Notes: generated by a model not told the origin, from the sequence alone. Numbered from the stretch's first letter, positions 25,646-35,299 are shown. The stretch: DNA of 64,000 nt from Arthrobacter russicus (GCF_031454135.1 NZ_JAVDQF010000001.1:1054001-1118000); one strand, 5' to 3'. Translations and numbers: made by a program.

Positions 25646-26659
25646 ATGAAAGTCCTTGTCACAGGTGGAAGCGGCTACATCGGTTCCCATACGACCCTGA
25701 CCCTGCTCGAAGCCGGCCATGACGTGCTGGTCTTGGACAACTTGGTGAATTCCTCGGAGGAGTCGCTCCGCAGGGTTGCCGAACTCACTGGGAAAACCGT
25801 GCAGTTCCGGCAGCTCGATCTGCTGGACGAAGCCGGCGTCGACGAATTGTTCCGCACCGAGCCGATCGACTCGGTGATTCACTTCGCCGGGTTGAAGGCC
25901 GTCGGCGAATCCGTGCAACAGCCGCTGCGCTACTACTACAACAACGTTTCCGGAACCATCAATCTGCTCCGCGCGATGGACGCGCACGGGGTGCACAGCA
26001 TCGTTTTCTCCTCATCGGCCACGGTATACGGCGGATTGAATCCATTCCCCTACATCGAGAAGATGGACATCGGCTCGGACAACCCTTACGGCCGCACCAA
26101 GGAACAGATCGAGGACATCCTCTCCGACATCGGCGCCGCGGACGAGCGCTGGCAGATTGCCTTGCTGCGCTACTTCAATCCGGTCGGCGCGCACCCCTCG
26201 GGCCGGATCGGCGAAGACCCCTTGGGCATCCCGAACAACTTGGTGCCCTTCATCGCCCAAGTCGCCGTGGGCCGCCGCGAGAAACTCATGGTTTTCGGCG
26301 GCGATTACGACACCCCGGACGGGACCGCGCAGCGCGACTACATCCACGTCATGGATCTGGCCGACGGACACGTTGCCGCTTTGGACTACATCAGCCGGCA
26401 CCCCGGCGTGTTCCGCTGGAACTTGGGATCCGGCGTCGGCAGCTCGGTGTTGGAAGTACTGCATTCCTTCGAAAAGGCGGTAGGGCATTCGCTGCCCTAC
26501 GAAATCGCGCCACGCCGGGCCGGCGATCTGCCTGCGTTCTGGGCGGACCCGTCCGCAGCGCTGGCAGATCTCGGCTGGTCGACCACGAAGACCCTGGATG
26601 AGATGTGCCAGGACCATTGGCGCTGGCAGAAGAACAACCCGAACGGCTACTCCTCGTAG
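25646..26659 (+). CDS. galE: UDP-glucose 4-epimerase
   Basis: A 337-residue short-chain dehydrogenase-type epimerase converting UDP-glucose and UDP-galactose. The NAD-binding motif is VTGGSGYIGSHT; SSSATVYG carries the catalytic Ser/Thr region and NPYGRTK provides the Tyr and Lys of YxxxK. RYFNPVGAHPSG and the C-terminal RAGDLPAFWADP are typical of GalE. It feeds galactose metabolism and cell-envelope sugars. Monocistronic; a palindrome follows it before the citrate synthase gene. Confidence 0.95.
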   Translation: MKVLVTGGSGYIGSHTTLTLLEAGHDVLVLDNLVNSSEESLRRVAELTGKTVQFRQLDLLDEAGVDELFRTEPIDSVIHFAGLKAVGESVQQPLRYYYNNVSGTINLLRAMDAHGVHSIVFSSSATVYGGLNPFPYIEKMDIGSDNPYGRTKEQIEDILSDIGAADERWQIALLRYFNPVGAHPSGRIGEDPLGIPNNLVPFIAQVAVGRREKLMVFGGDYDTPDGTAQRDYIHVMDLADGHVAALDYISRHPGVFRWNLGSGVGSSVLEVLHSFEKAVGHSLPYEIAPRRAGDLPAFWADPSAALADLGWSTTKTLDEMCQDHWRWQKNNPNGYSS

Positions 26660-26679
26660 CCCACTGCCCCGCCAACCCA

Positions 26680-26730
26680 GCGCGAACGCACACGTGTGCG
26701 TTCGCGCTTGCGTTAAGTGTGCGTTCGCGC
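26680..26730. repeat. 28-base perfect palindrome plus a third half-copy
   Basis: Bases 26680-26707 read identically on both strands (half-site GCGCGAACGCACAC). A third copy of the right half lies at 26717-26730 (GTGTGCGTTCGCGC). The element is between convergent galE and gltA and could act as a bidirectional terminator; the extra direct half-copy is unusual for that role. Confidence 0.75.
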
Positions 26731-26762
26731 GGAAGGACGGTTCGGGGGGGCAGCGCGAAGGG

Positions 26763-28046
26763 TCAGCGCGACGGGTAGGCGCGCTCCGGCTCTCCGGTGT
26801 ACAGCTGACGCGGACGGCCGATTTTGGTCACCGGATCCTTGGTCATTTCACGCCATTGCGCGATCCAGCCGGGCAGCCGACCAAGTGCGAACAGCACGGT
26901 GAACATCTTTTCCGGGAAGCCCATCGCCTTGTAGATCACGCCGGTGTAGAAATCAACGTTCGGGTACAGACGGCGGTCGACGAAGTACTGGTCGGTCAGC
27001 GCCTTCTCCTCGAGCTTCATCGCGATGTCGAGCAGCTCGTCGTTGCCGCCCAGCCGGGACAGCACGTCGTCCGCCACGGACTTGACGATCTTGGCACGCG
27101 GATCGTAATTCTTGTAGACCCGGTGCCCGAAGCCCATGAGCTTGACGCCGTCTTCCTTGTTCTTGACCCGTTCGATGAACTTCTCCACCGGATCCCCCGA
27201 GGCCTGGATCTGCCGGAGCATGTTCAGCACCGCCTCATTCGCACCGCCGTGCAACGGACCGAAGAGTGCATTGATGCCGGCCGAAATCGAGGCGAACATG
27301 TTCGCATTCGAGCTGCCCACCAAGCGGACCGTCGAGGTCGAACAGTTCTGTTCGTGGTCGGCGTGCAGGATCAGCAGCAGGTCAAGGGCCTTGGCCATCA
27401 CCGGATCCATCTCGTACGGTTCAGCCGGCAAGCCGAAGGACATCCGCAGGAAGTTCTCCACCAAGTTCATCGAATTGTCCGGGTAGAGCATCGGCTGCCC
27501 GATCGACTTCTTGTGCGCGTACGCGGCGATCACCGGGAGCTTGGCCATCAAACGGATCGTGGAGAGTTCAACCTGGTCGTCGTCGAACGGATCGAGCGAG
27601 TCCTGGTAGAACGTGGACAGCGCCGAGACCGCCGAAGAAAGCACCGGCATCGGGTGCGCATCGCGTGGGAATCCGCCGAAGAATCCCTTCAGGTCCTCGT
27701 GCAGCAAAGTGTGCCGGCGGATCTTCTCATCGAAGGCCGCCAGTTCGGTGCCCGACGGCAAGTTGCCGTAGATGAGCAGGTAGGAGACCTCGAGGAAGCT
27801 CGAGTGCTGGGCCAGTTCTTCGATCGGGTACCCGCGGTAGCGCAAGATGCCGGCATCGCCGTCGATGTAGGTGATCGCCGAGGTGGTTGCCGCGGTGTTC
27901 ATGAAGCCGGGGTCGTAGGTGACCGCACCGGTTTCCTTGAGTAGCTTGGATACGTCGTAGCCATCATTGCCTTCTGCGGCCTTGATCCGCGGCAGTTCAA
28001 GCTCGCCACCGGCGAAACGCAGCGAAGCGGCTGTGCTATCAGTCAT
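26763..28046 (-). CDS. gltA: Citrate synthase
   Basis: A 427-residue hexameric-type citrate synthase joining acetyl-CoA and oxaloacetate at entry to the TCA cycle. Catalytic residues are visible in LHADHEQNCSTSTVR (His), GFGHRVYKNYDPRA (His and Arg) and NVDFYTGVIYKAMG (Asp). The size and N-terminal beta-domain fit the bacterial type II enzyme. It is a single gene between galE (convergent) and dapC on the same strand 105 bases upstream. Confidence 0.96.
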   Translation of the reverse strand: MTDSTAASLRFAGGELELPRIKAAEGNDGYDVSKLLKETGAVTYDPGFMNTAATTSAITYIDGDAGILRYRGYPIEELAQHSSFLEVSYLLIYGNLPSGTELAAFDEKIRRHTLLHEDLKGFFGGFPRDAHPMPVLSSAVSALSTFYQDSLDPFDDDQVELSTIRLMAKLPVIAAYAHKKSIGQPMLYPDNSMNLVENFLRMSFGLPAEPYEMDPVMAKALDLLLILHADHEQNCSTSTVRLVGSSNANMFASISAGINALFGPLHGGANEAVLNMLRQIQASGDPVEKFIERVKNKEDGVKLMGFGHRVYKNYDPRAKIVKSVADDVLSRLGGNDELLDIAMKLEEKALTDQYFVDRRLYPNVDFYTGVIYKAMGFPEKMFTVLFALGRLPGWIAQWREMTKDPVTKIGRPRQLYTGEPERAYPSR

Positions 28047-28150
28047 GGGGTCCCCTTCGATTTTCGCGGCTAATGGGATGTGTCCGCAGTTAAGAAACTA
28101 CCGCCCAGCAGGGCATCTGCCCTAATTCTGCCGGTTGCCCTTCCGGGCAA

Positions 28151-29284
28151 TCAAACCTGCAAGCGCTCGACGGCGGCATCGATTCGTTCATCGGTGCCGG
28201 TCAGTGCGATCCGGACGAAGCCGTTCCCGGCTTCGCCGTAGAAGACCCCCGGGCCCACCAGGATCCCCCGGTCGGCGAATCGGGCCATCGTGGTCCAGGA
28301 ATCGTCGGCGGCAAAGTCCCCGGCAGGCTTGGCCCAGAAATACAACCCCGCTTCGGAGCCTTCGATCTGCAGGCCGAATGCCTGCAACGCGGGCCGGAGC
28401 AACTCACGGCGCTTCCGGTAGCGGTCTTTTTGCCGCTGCACATGCGCGTCGTCGCCCAGCGCCACGCGCATCGCTTCCTGCACCGGCCAGGGCACCATCA
28501 TGCCGGCGTGCTTGCGGCTGTTGAGCAGATTCGCCACCAACGATCCGTCGCCGGCCAGGAACGCCGCCCGGTACCCGGCGAGGTTGGACTGTTTGGACAA
28601 CGAATAGACCGCGAGCAGATTCTCGAACGAGCCCCCGGAAACCTCCGGTGACAGCACACAGGGCACGCCGTCCTCCCATTCGCCCCAGCTGAGCTCGGCA
28701 TAGCATTCGTCCGATGCGACCACCGCCCCGAGTTCCCGGGCGCGGGCCACGGTCTGCGCCATGGCCGCTGCGCTGAGCACCTCCCCCGTGGGGTTGCCCG
28801 GCGAATTCAACCAGACCAACTTGACCCGGTCCCGGGTTTCCGCGTCGAGTTCATCGAGCGAATCCGCGGCCACCGGGGTGGCCCCGGCGAAAACCGCACC
28901 CATATCGTAGGTCGGGTAGGCGACTTGGGGCCGGACCACCACATCACCGTGCCCCAAGCCCAACAGCAAAGGCAGCCAGGCGACGAGTTCCTTCGACCCG
29001 ATCGTGGGCAATACCTCGTTCACGGACAGGCCGGGAACACCGCGGCGCCGGGCGAACCAATCCACGATGGCCTGGCGGAGCGCCGCTGGCCCCTGGGTGG
29101 TCGGGTAACCGTGCGCGTCGGTTGCTGCCCGGAGCGCGTCCTGGATCAGTTGCGGAGTCGGATCCACCGGGGTGCCGACGGAAAGGTCGACGATGCCGCC
29201 AGGATGCTGCCCGGCCCGCTCGGCATACGGGGCCACGGCTTCCCAGGGGTACGCGGGGAGCTCCAGTCCGAAACCGCCGGCCAT
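28151..29284 (-). CDS. dapC: N-succinyldiaminopimelate aminotransferase
   Basis: A 377-residue fold-type I PLP aminotransferase. The pattern VGTPVDPTP near the N-terminus, LPTIGSKELVAWLP, WLNSPGNPTGE, ASDECYAEL and the PLP lysine in VYSLSKQSNLAGYR match actinobacterial DapC. It makes N-succinyl-LL-diaminopimelate, the step between dapD and dapE in this same window. It follows the ferredoxin gene by 5 bases, the common fdxA-dapC pairing in actinobacteria. Confidence 0.93.
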   Translation of the reverse strand: MAGGFGLELPAYPWEAVAPYAERAGQHPGGIVDLSVGTPVDPTPQLIQDALRAATDAHGYPTTQGPAALRQAIVDWFARRRGVPGLSVNEVLPTIGSKELVAWLPLLLGLGHGDVVVRPQVAYPTYDMGAVFAGATPVAADSLDELDAETRDRVKLVWLNSPGNPTGEVLSAAAMAQTVARARELGAVVASDECYAELSWGEWEDGVPCVLSPEVSGGSFENLLAVYSLSKQSNLAGYRAAFLAGDGSLVANLLNSRKHAGMMVPWPVQEAMRVALGDDAHVQRQKDRYRKRRELLRPALQAFGLQIEGSEAGLYFWAKPAGDFAADDSWTTMARFADRGILVGPGVFYGEAGNGFVRIALTGTDERIDAAVERLQV

Positions 29285-29289
29285 TGCGA

Positions 29290-29613
29290 TCAGCCTTGGT
29301 TCTGCGGCGGAAGCGCAGCGATGAAGGGGTGGTCGGTTCCGGTGTTGCCGACCTTCGCAGCGCCCCCCGGGGAACCCAACTCGTTGAAGAACTCGACGTT
29401 GGCTTTGTAGTAGTCGGCCCACTCGTCCGGAACATCGTCTTCGTAGTAGATCGCCTCGACCGGGCAGACCGGTTCGCAGGCCCCGCAATCCACGCATTCG
29501 TCCGGGTGGATGTAGAGCGATCGTTCACCTTCGTAGATGCAGTCCACGGGGCATTCTTCAATGCACGCCTTGTCCTTCAGATCCACGCACGGCTGCGCGA
29601 TTACATACGTCAC
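29290..29613 (-). CDS. fdxA: 7Fe-type ferredoxin
   Basis: A 107-residue ferredoxin with two cluster motifs: C9, C17, C21, C25 in the first half and C40, C43, C46, C50 in [12 protein letters not shown]. The spacing CxxxxxxxCxxxC is that of a [3Fe-4S][4Fe-4S] protein. It is a low-potential electron carrier for redox enzymes. The C-terminal extension is typical of actinobacterial FdxA. It is the first gene of an operon with dapC. Confidence 0.95.
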   Translation of the reverse strand: MTYVIAQPCVDLKDKACIEECPVDCIYEGERSLYIHPDECVDCGACEPVCPVEAIYYEDDVPDEWADYYKANVEFFNELGSPGGAAKVGNTGTDHPFIAALPPQNQG

Positions 29614-29729
29614 GTCCCGACCTTTCCTACTTGCGAAAAAGCAAATTCACCCGGCCCACTCCGAGCAAGCCCTATCCATTATCCCCCACATGAACGACCA
29701 TGACGCGCCATCAAGTCTTACTATGAACT

Positions 29730-29987
29730 GTGATTGATCACATGGCCGGACTGCGGCCCGGAATGCGGGTGGTGCTGCGGTACCGGATTGCCGGCCCGTT
29801 GCCGCTGACCGATGCGCTCGGCGAACTCCTGGCCAGACAAGACGGCGAGGCCACGGTATTGACCAAACGCGGCGCCGTCGTCGTCCGCGAATCCGACATC
29901 GTCGCGGCGAAGGAAGTGCCGCCGGCACCGCCAGCGCGGGCACCTCGACGCCCGCCCGTTTCAGATAGTCCTCCGCACGAAAGATAG
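29730..29987 (+). CDS. Small SH3-like protein, resembles the N-domain of Rv0428c-type acetyltransferases
   Basis: An 85-residue protein starting at GTG. Its first 65 residues ([48 protein letters not shown]) match the SH3-like N-terminal domain of the larger cg3035/Rv0428c GNAT acetyltransferases, but the protein stops after a Pro/Arg-rich tail and no acetyltransferase domain follows. It may be a stand-alone domain or a remnant. It is divergent from fdxA; its last codons form the left arm of a palindrome. Confidence 0.65.
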   Translation: MIDHMAGLRPGMRVVLRYRIAGPLPLTDALGELLARQDGEATVLTKRGAVVVRESDIVAAKEVPPAPPARAPRRPPVSDSPPHER

Positions 29988-30036
29988 CCATCTGCCGCGC
30001 AACCGGCTATCGAAGAAGCAAAGGGCTATCTGAAAC
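29958..30036. repeat. Imperfect nested inverted repeat before the kinase gene
   Basis: Arms GTTTCAGATAG (29958-29968) and CTATCTGAAAC (30026-30036) pair perfectly; an inner GATAGCC/GGCTATC pair lies between. The right arm ends 15 bases before the start of the kinase gene. The 10-mer GGCTATCTGA is shared with the border of the palindrome at 7799-7865. Confidence 0.65.
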
Positions 30037-30051
30037 CGTAGGATTATTCCT

Positions 30052-30873
30052 ATGACTTCCACGCAGCACAATCCCGCCATCGCGTTGACCATCGCTGGTT
30101 CCGAGGCGACCGGCGGAGCAGGCGCCCAGGCCGATCTGAAGACCTTCCAAGCGCTGGGCGTCTTCGGCATCGCGGCCTTGACCTGCATCGTCTCTTTCGA
30201 TCCGAAACAGAGTTGGAACCACCGCTTCGTCCCGGTGGACGCCCAGGTCATCGCGGACCAGCTCGAGGCGATCACCACGGCCTACCATCCGGAACAACTG
30301 GACACGGTCAAAATCGGCATGCTCGGCACGCCCGCGACCATCGACACCGTGGCCGCATCGCTGGCCGGGCATGACTGGCAGAACATCGTGCTGGATCCGG
30401 TGCTGATCTGCAAAGGCCAGGAGCCGGGTGCCGCCCTGGACACCGACCAGGCCCTGAAACGCGAGATCCTGCCCAAGGCCAGCTTCGTGACACCGAATCA
30501 TTTCGAATCGCTTTCGCTCTCCGGAATGAGCGAAATCGGCGACGTCGAGGACCTCAAAGAAGCCGCCCGGCGGATCTTCGACTCGGCCGGCGCCACGGTG
30601 CTCGCCAAGGGCGGAGTACGCCTGGCCGGGGCCGAAGCGGTCGATGTGTTCTACGACGGATCCACGCTCGAAGTGCTCAGTGCGCCGAAAGTCGGCGAGG
30701 TCGCGGTCTCCGGAGCCGGCTGCTCCCTGGCTGCCGCGATCGCCGCGGAACTCGCCAAAGGCGCGGCTCCGCTCACCGCTGCGTACACCGCAAAGGCTTT
30801 TGTCACCGCGGCCATCGAAGCGCGGGTCAGTTCCCGGGCCCCGTTCGACGCGGTTTGGCAGGGCGCGAGGTAA
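30052..30873 (+). CDS. Hydroxymethylpyrimidine/pyridoxal kinase (ThiD/PdxK family)
   Basis: A 273-residue ribokinase-fold kinase. The N-terminal [18 protein letters not shown] is the substrate-binding motif of ThiD-type kinases; the C-terminal [11 protein letters not shown] holds the anion hole. Such proteins phosphorylate hydroxymethylpyrimidine for thiamine synthesis or pyridoxal/pyridoxine for PLP; GAGC with Cys is frequent in the pyridoxal-kinase-like (ThiD2) subgroup. No thiamine gene or riboswitch is nearby, so the choice is open. Confidence 0.85.
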   Translation: MTSTQHNPAIALTIAGSEATGGAGAQADLKTFQALGVFGIAALTCIVSFDPKQSWNHRFVPVDAQVIADQLEAITTAYHPEQLDTVKIGMLGTPATIDTVAASLAGHDWQNIVLDPVLICKGQEPGAALDTDQALKREILPKASFVTPNHFESLSLSGMSEIGDVEDLKEAARRIFDSAGATVLAKGGVRLAGAEAVDVFYDGSTLEVLSAPKVGEVAVSGAGCSLAAAIAAELAKGAAPLTAAYTAKAFVTAAIEARVSSRAPFDAVWQGAR

Positions 30874-30986
30874 TCGGCCGGACGCCGAAAATCACGAACC
30901 GGATCGAGGCGTTCATTCAGCCGAGCAGCGGCGGGCAAATCCGCTGCCGCATGCTGACTTGCACCACCTTGTACCAAGGACCGCCA

Positions 30987-32303
30987 TCATGTTCGTGCAC
31001 CACGTCGACCGGAGTTCCGGCGCTCCCGGGCAGCCCTTGAGCGCGTTGCCAGAACCGCCGAGCTGAGCATGTAGAGCACGGTGACGCCGGCCACGCCGTA
31101 GAGCCAGAGATTCCCGGCCAGGTTCGAAATGATCAACCCGACTTGGCCATGCGGAATCGAAAATATAACGCACATGGCATATGCCGCGGCGCCGGTCACC
31201 ATGCCGAGCAGCGGAGCACGGGACCAAGCCCCGATCAGGACCACGGTCGCCGCCACCAGGATCAGGGCCAGAGCTGCCCCCCAAGGAACCTGGGCTGCAC
31301 CGAGCATCGAGCTGCGGCCGTGCAACATGGTGCCGAAGACCGCAGCCAGAACGCCCGCGAAAATCGAAGCCAAGGCATAACCGAACCAATCGGAGCGGGT
31401 TCGCTGAACCGGGCGCCGCGCCGCTTCCGAGGCTCCGGAGCCGGTGTGCAGCAGCTGGAATCCTTCCTTGGCGGAAAGCGGCCGGAAGCGCAAATCGCTC
31501 AATGCGAATTCGTCGTCCCGGACCGAAACCTGGGTGCGGTGCGCCTGCAAGGCCGCCCGCTTGGCCGTCAGGTCGCCATCGATCCAGAACACCGGGGCTT
31601 CCGGGTCCTGGCCGTCCGCGGGCCGATCGGACAAGATCGCATAACCGGCGGGAACGTCCCACGCCGGATTCGCTTGGTCTGCTGTCTGTCCGGCAAGTTC
31701 GATGGCCCGTACCGTCATCTGATGGCTGCGCACGTGGTCTGGATGCCCGTAGCCGCCGTCGGCCGCATAACTGACCACCACGTCGGGCCGCAATGCCCTG
31801 ATCAAGGCGGCGGCATGACCGGCGACCTCGTCCAAAGGGACCGCCGAAAACGCTGCCGGATCGACTGGTTCAGCAGCTTGCGCCCGGCGCACGCCGTCGG
31901 GGCCGGCCGGCCCCCAGGACATTCCGGAGTCCCGATAGGCAATCGGAGCCGCTCCCGGGGCCAAAGCCGGCCATTCACCGAGGAACATCCGCTGCCGGAC
32001 ACCGAGTTCGGCGGCGGCCTGGTTCAATTCCGCGGTCCGGACCAGAGCCAGTCCGGCGCCGCCGTCGGGCACAGATTGCCCGGGGCGGCCGGGTTTCGGC
32101 AGCCCTTGCTCCAAATAGCGTAATTCCTCCGGAATGACCTCGCCGAGCTCGCCCCGGGTGGCGGTCAGCAAGCTGACCTGCGCACCGGAGCGGGCAAAGG
32201 CCGCCATCGTGCCACCCGTGGTGATCGACTCGTCGTCCGGGTGGGCATGGATGAACAGCAGGCGGAGGATTCCGTCGGCGGCTGCGGGCTTTTCGGGCAG
32301 CAA
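30987..32303 (-). CDS. PIG-L/MshB-type deacetylase fused to a C-terminal membrane domain
   Basis: A protein of about 438 residues. The zinc motif AHPDDE is at residues 20-25 and the second motif GYGHPDHVRSH lies mid-protein, as in MshB and Mca (N-acetyl sugar or thiol-conjugate hydrolases of mycothiol metabolism). After about residue 300 there are four transmembrane helices and a basic tail, which soluble MshB/Mca lack. The start is uncertain: no ATG fits, and TTG 32303, 15 bases after the typA stop, is preferred. Substrate unknown; the membrane domain suggests a lipid-linked or envelope GlcNAc compound. Confidence 0.78.
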   Translation of the reverse strand: MLPEKPAAADGILRLLFIHAHPDDESITTGGTMAAFARSGAQVSLLTATRGELGEVIPEELRYLEQGLPKPGRPGQSVPDGGAGLALVRTAELNQAAAELGVRQRMFLGEWPALAPGAAPIAYRDSGMSWGPAGPDGVRRAQAAEPVDPAAFSAVPLDEVAGHAAALIRALRPDVVVSYAADGGYGHPDHVRSHQMTVRAIELAGQTADQANPAWDVPAGYAILSDRPADGQDPEAPVFWIDGDLTAKRAALQAHRTQVSVRDDEFALSDLRFRPLSAKEGFQLLHTGSGASEAARRPVQRTRSDWFGYALASIFAGVLAAVFGTMLHGRSSMLGAAQVPWGAALALILVAATVVLIGAWSRAPLLGMVTGAAAYAMCVIFSIPHGQVGLIISNLAGNLWLYGVAGVTVLYMLSSAVLATRSRAARERRNSGRRGART

Positions 32304-32317
32304 GCTGATGGCGGTGC

Positions 32318-34240
32318 TTAGTTGTGCGAGCGGGCCCGGGCCGCCTTGGCGCGCTCGGAAATGTTCAGGATCAGTTTCCGGATCCGGATCGCTTCCGGGG
32401 TGACCTCGACGCACTCGTCTTCGCGGGCGAACTCCAGCGATTCTTCCAAGGTCAAATCGCGCGGCGGAGTCAGGTTCTCGAAGGTGTCCGAGGAAGCGGC
32501 ACGCATATTGGTGAGCTTCTTCTCTTTGGTGATGTTCACGTCCATATCGTCGGCGCGCGAATTCTCGCCGACGATCATGCCTTCGTAGACCTCGGAGGTG
32601 GGCTGGACGAAGAACGAACCGCGCTCCTGCAGGTTGATCATCGCGAACGGGGTGACCACACCGGCACGGTCCGCGATCATCGACCCGTTGGTGCGGTATT
32701 CGATCGGCCCGGCCCAGGGCTCGTAGCCTTCGGCGATCGAGGATGCGATGCCGGCGCCGCGGGTATCGGTGAGGAACTTAGTGCGGAAGCCGATCAGGCC
32801 ACGGGCCGGAACGATGAACTCCATCCGGCACCAACCGGTGCCGTGGTTGGCCATGTTGGTCATCCGGCCCTTGCGCGCAGCCATCAACTGGGTGACCGCA
32901 CCGAGGTATTCTTCCGGCACGTCGATGGTCATGTGCTCCATCGGCTCGTTGACCTTGCCGTCGATGACCCGGGTCACTACCTGCGGCTTGCCCACGGTCA
33001 GCTCGAAGCCTTCACGGCGCATCTGCTCCACCAAGATGGCCAGCGCGAGCTCGCCACGTCCTTGGACCTCCCAAGCATCGGGACGCTCGGTAGGCAGCAC
33101 GCGCAACGAAACGTTGCCGACGAGCTCCTTGTCCAAACGGTCCTTGACCTGGCGCGCGGTGACCTTGGCGCCCTTGACCTTGCCGGCCAGCGGCGAAGTG
33201 TTGATGCCGATCGTCATCGAGATCGCAGGATCGTCGACCGTGATCAGCGGCAACGGTTGCGGGTTGTCCGGATCCGTCAGGGTCTCGCCGATGGTGATGT
33301 CCTCGATGCCGGCGACGGCGACGATCTCACCCGGCCCGGCGGATTCGGCCGGGACCCGCTCCAACGCCTTAGTGGCGAGCAGTTCGGTGATCTTGACGTT
33401 CTTCATGGTGCCGTCGTGGCGTGCCCAGGCAACGGTCTGGCCCTTGCGCAAGGTGCCGTTGAAGATGCGCAGCAGTGCCAGGCGGCCCAGGAACGGCGAA
33501 GCGTCCAAGTTGGTCACATGTGCCTGCAGCACGCCGTCCGGATTGTAGGTGGGCGCCGGGATGTGCTCCAAGATGGTCTTGAACAACGGCTCGAGGTCCG
33601 GGTTCGAAGGTGCCGAGCCGTTCTCCGGCTGCTCCAACGACGCCGCACCGACCTTCGCCGCCGCGTAAACCACAGGGACGTTCAGAATCGCATCCAGATC
33701 GAGGTCCGGCACTTCATCGGCCATATCGCTGGCCAGGCCGAGCAAGAGGTCCATCGACTCGTGCACGACTTCGTCGATCCGCGCGTCGGGACGGTCGGTC
33801 TTGTTGACCAGCAGGATCACCGGCAGCTTAGCGGCGAGAGCCTTACGCAGCACAAAACGGGTCTGCGGCAGCGGGCCTTCAGAGGCATCCACGAGCAGGA
33901 CGACGCCGTCCACCATGGACAAACCGCGTTCCACTTCGCCGCCGAAGTCGGCGTGGCCCGGGGTGTCGATCACGTTGATGGTGACGGTTTCGCCGTTGGA
34001 GGACGGCCCGTTGTAGGCGACCGTGGTGTTCTTGGCCAGAATCGTGATGCCTTTTTCACGTTCCAGATCGCCGGAATCCATGACCCGGTCGGCTACTTCG
34101 CCGTGTGCGGCGAAGGAGTGAGTCTGCTTCAACATGGCATCCACCAAGGTGGTCTTGCCGTGGTCGACGTGCGCCACAATGGCCACATTGCGAAGATCGC
34201 TCCGCGATGCGGTAGCCGAGGAGGAGGTGATATCGGACAT
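32318..34240 (-). CDS. typA: Translational GTPase TypA/BipA
   Basis: A 640-residue ribosome-associated GTPase involved in ribosome assembly and stress or cold adaptation. G1 is AHVDHGKTT, G3 DTPGHADFGGE, G4 NKTDRPDAR. EF-G-like domains II, III and V and the TypA-specific C-terminal domain follow. A leader of about 240 bases separates it from the divergent SGNH gene; the reverse strand there has AT-rich promoter-like sequence (TAGAATATAG) near 34360-34370. Confidence 0.96.
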   Translation of the reverse strand: MSDITSSSATASRSDLRNVAIVAHVDHGKTTLVDAMLKQTHSFAAHGEVADRVMDSGDLEREKGITILAKNTTVAYNGPSSNGETVTINVIDTPGHADFGGEVERGLSMVDGVVLLVDASEGPLPQTRFVLRKALAAKLPVILLVNKTDRPDARIDEVVHESMDLLLGLASDMADEVPDLDLDAILNVPVVYAAAKVGAASLEQPENGSAPSNPDLEPLFKTILEHIPAPTYNPDGVLQAHVTNLDASPFLGRLALLRIFNGTLRKGQTVAWARHDGTMKNVKITELLATKALERVPAESAGPGEIVAVAGIEDITIGETLTDPDNPQPLPLITVDDPAISMTIGINTSPLAGKVKGAKVTARQVKDRLDKELVGNVSLRVLPTERPDAWEVQGRGELALAILVEQMRREGFELTVGKPQVVTRVIDGKVNEPMEHMTIDVPEEYLGAVTQLMAARKGRMTNMANHGTGWCRMEFIVPARGLIGFRTKFLTDTRGAGIASSIAEGYEPWAGPIEYRTNGSMIADRAGVVTPFAMINLQERGSFFVQPTSEVYEGMIVGENSRADDMDVNITKEKKLTNMRAASSDTFENLTPPRDLTLEESLEFAREDECVEVTPEAIRIRKLILNISERAKAARARSHN

Positions 34241-34486
34241 GCGTGAAGACTCGTTTCAATGTTTTCGGCGGGTGCGCTCCGCTATCCCGGTGTCCCTTTG
34301 GGAGGAGCGATGGGTGCTTTCCCTGGTCTCGACGCAGCTGCGCGCCGACATAGCACAGCTATATTCTAGTCGCTGAGTCTTCCGCAGCCTAAATGCCCGG
34401 CAAAATCATACCCAGGGTGGTCGAATTCACCGCGGGCAAGGCCCAAGATGGATAGCAGAACCGGAACCAAGTTAAGGAATCAATGA

Positions 34487-35293
34487 ATGGGCAGGAGTCA
34501 CCAGGGGCAGGCCCCTGGCGCACGGAGGCAGCGCTCGCCGAAGCCTCGAAGCCGGTCGTCTTTCGGCGCAATCGTCTTGACCGGGCTGCTGTGTTTGGGA
34601 TTCCTCATACCGCTCAATGCCAGCGCCCCGACCCCGGAGTCGCTGACCCGGTCCGCGGTTGAAATCAACCCTGCCTACGCCAGCCTGCGGAGCACCGCAT
34701 TAATCATCGGCGATTCGCAGACGCAAGGCGCCGGCGGAGTCCCTGGGCCGCAGACATGGGTCCAAAAAGCCTTCTCTTTGCTCGGCTATCGATTAGTGGT
34801 CAACGCGCGCGGCGGAACCGGCTATGTGGCTGCGACACCGCAGGCCAAAAACTATCCGGATGCCCTCGAGAGCGGAGCTTGGACTCTGCCCAGGCCCAGC
34901 CTGCCTTGGTCCGGGTCTCCGCTCGTGGTGGTTCAAGGCGGCGGCAATGATGCACGGATCGGCAGCAGCAACAGTGCGATCTTGAGCAACGCGGCCCGGT
35001 TGCTCGATGGATTGAAAAAGCGCTATCCGGAATCCAAGATCGTCATGATCGGCACGCTGGGCAAAGGTGCCGCGAAAGGCGGCCGGCGGGCCCAGGTCGA
35101 CGCTTTGCTCGGCACTTTCGCCAGTTCCCGCGGGCTGCCATTCATCAGTGCAGGAGATTGGCTGGCCAAATTCAACCTGGAAAAAGACCTGATCGATGGC
35201 ACCCACCTGGATGCCGACGGGCATCAGATCCTCAGCGAGGCCCTGCGCGCAAAACTCAAATCGTTGGACATCACGGGTCCGACGGCATATTGA
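34487..35293 (+). CDS. Secreted/membrane-anchored SGNH hydrolase
   Basis: A 268-residue protein with a long basic N-terminus, one hydrophobic segment (about residues 26-43) acting as signal anchor, and an SGNH/GDSL esterase domain. Block I GDSQTQG holds the catalytic Ser, GGND is block III, and DGTHLDADGH supplies the Asp and His of block V. Likely an extracellular esterase or lipase; substrate unknown. Convergent with the peptide ATPase gene across a hairpin. Confidence 0.85.
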   Translation: MGRSHQGQAPGARRQRSPKPRSRSSFGAIVLTGLLCLGFLIPLNASAPTPESLTRSAVEINPAYASLRSTALIIGDSQTQGAGGVPGPQTWVQKAFSLLGYRLVVNARGGTGYVAATPQAKNYPDALESGAWTLPRPSLPWSGSPLVVVQGGGNDARIGSSNSAILSNAARLLDGLKKRYPESKIVMIGTLGKGAAKGGRRAQVDALLGTFASSRGLPFISAGDWLAKFNLEKDLIDGTHLDADGHQILSEALRAKLKSLDITGPTAY

Positions 35294-35299
35294 CCAAGT

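Noticed and set aside
26680-26730. Possible CRISPR-like repeats
   Set aside because: Only three half-sites, two in opposite orientation, no regular spacers and no cas genes.
29988-30051. TPP riboswitch before the ThiD/PdxK-type kinase
   Set aside because: The gap is 64 bases and contains only the arm of a palindrome; conserved THI-box segments are not visible.
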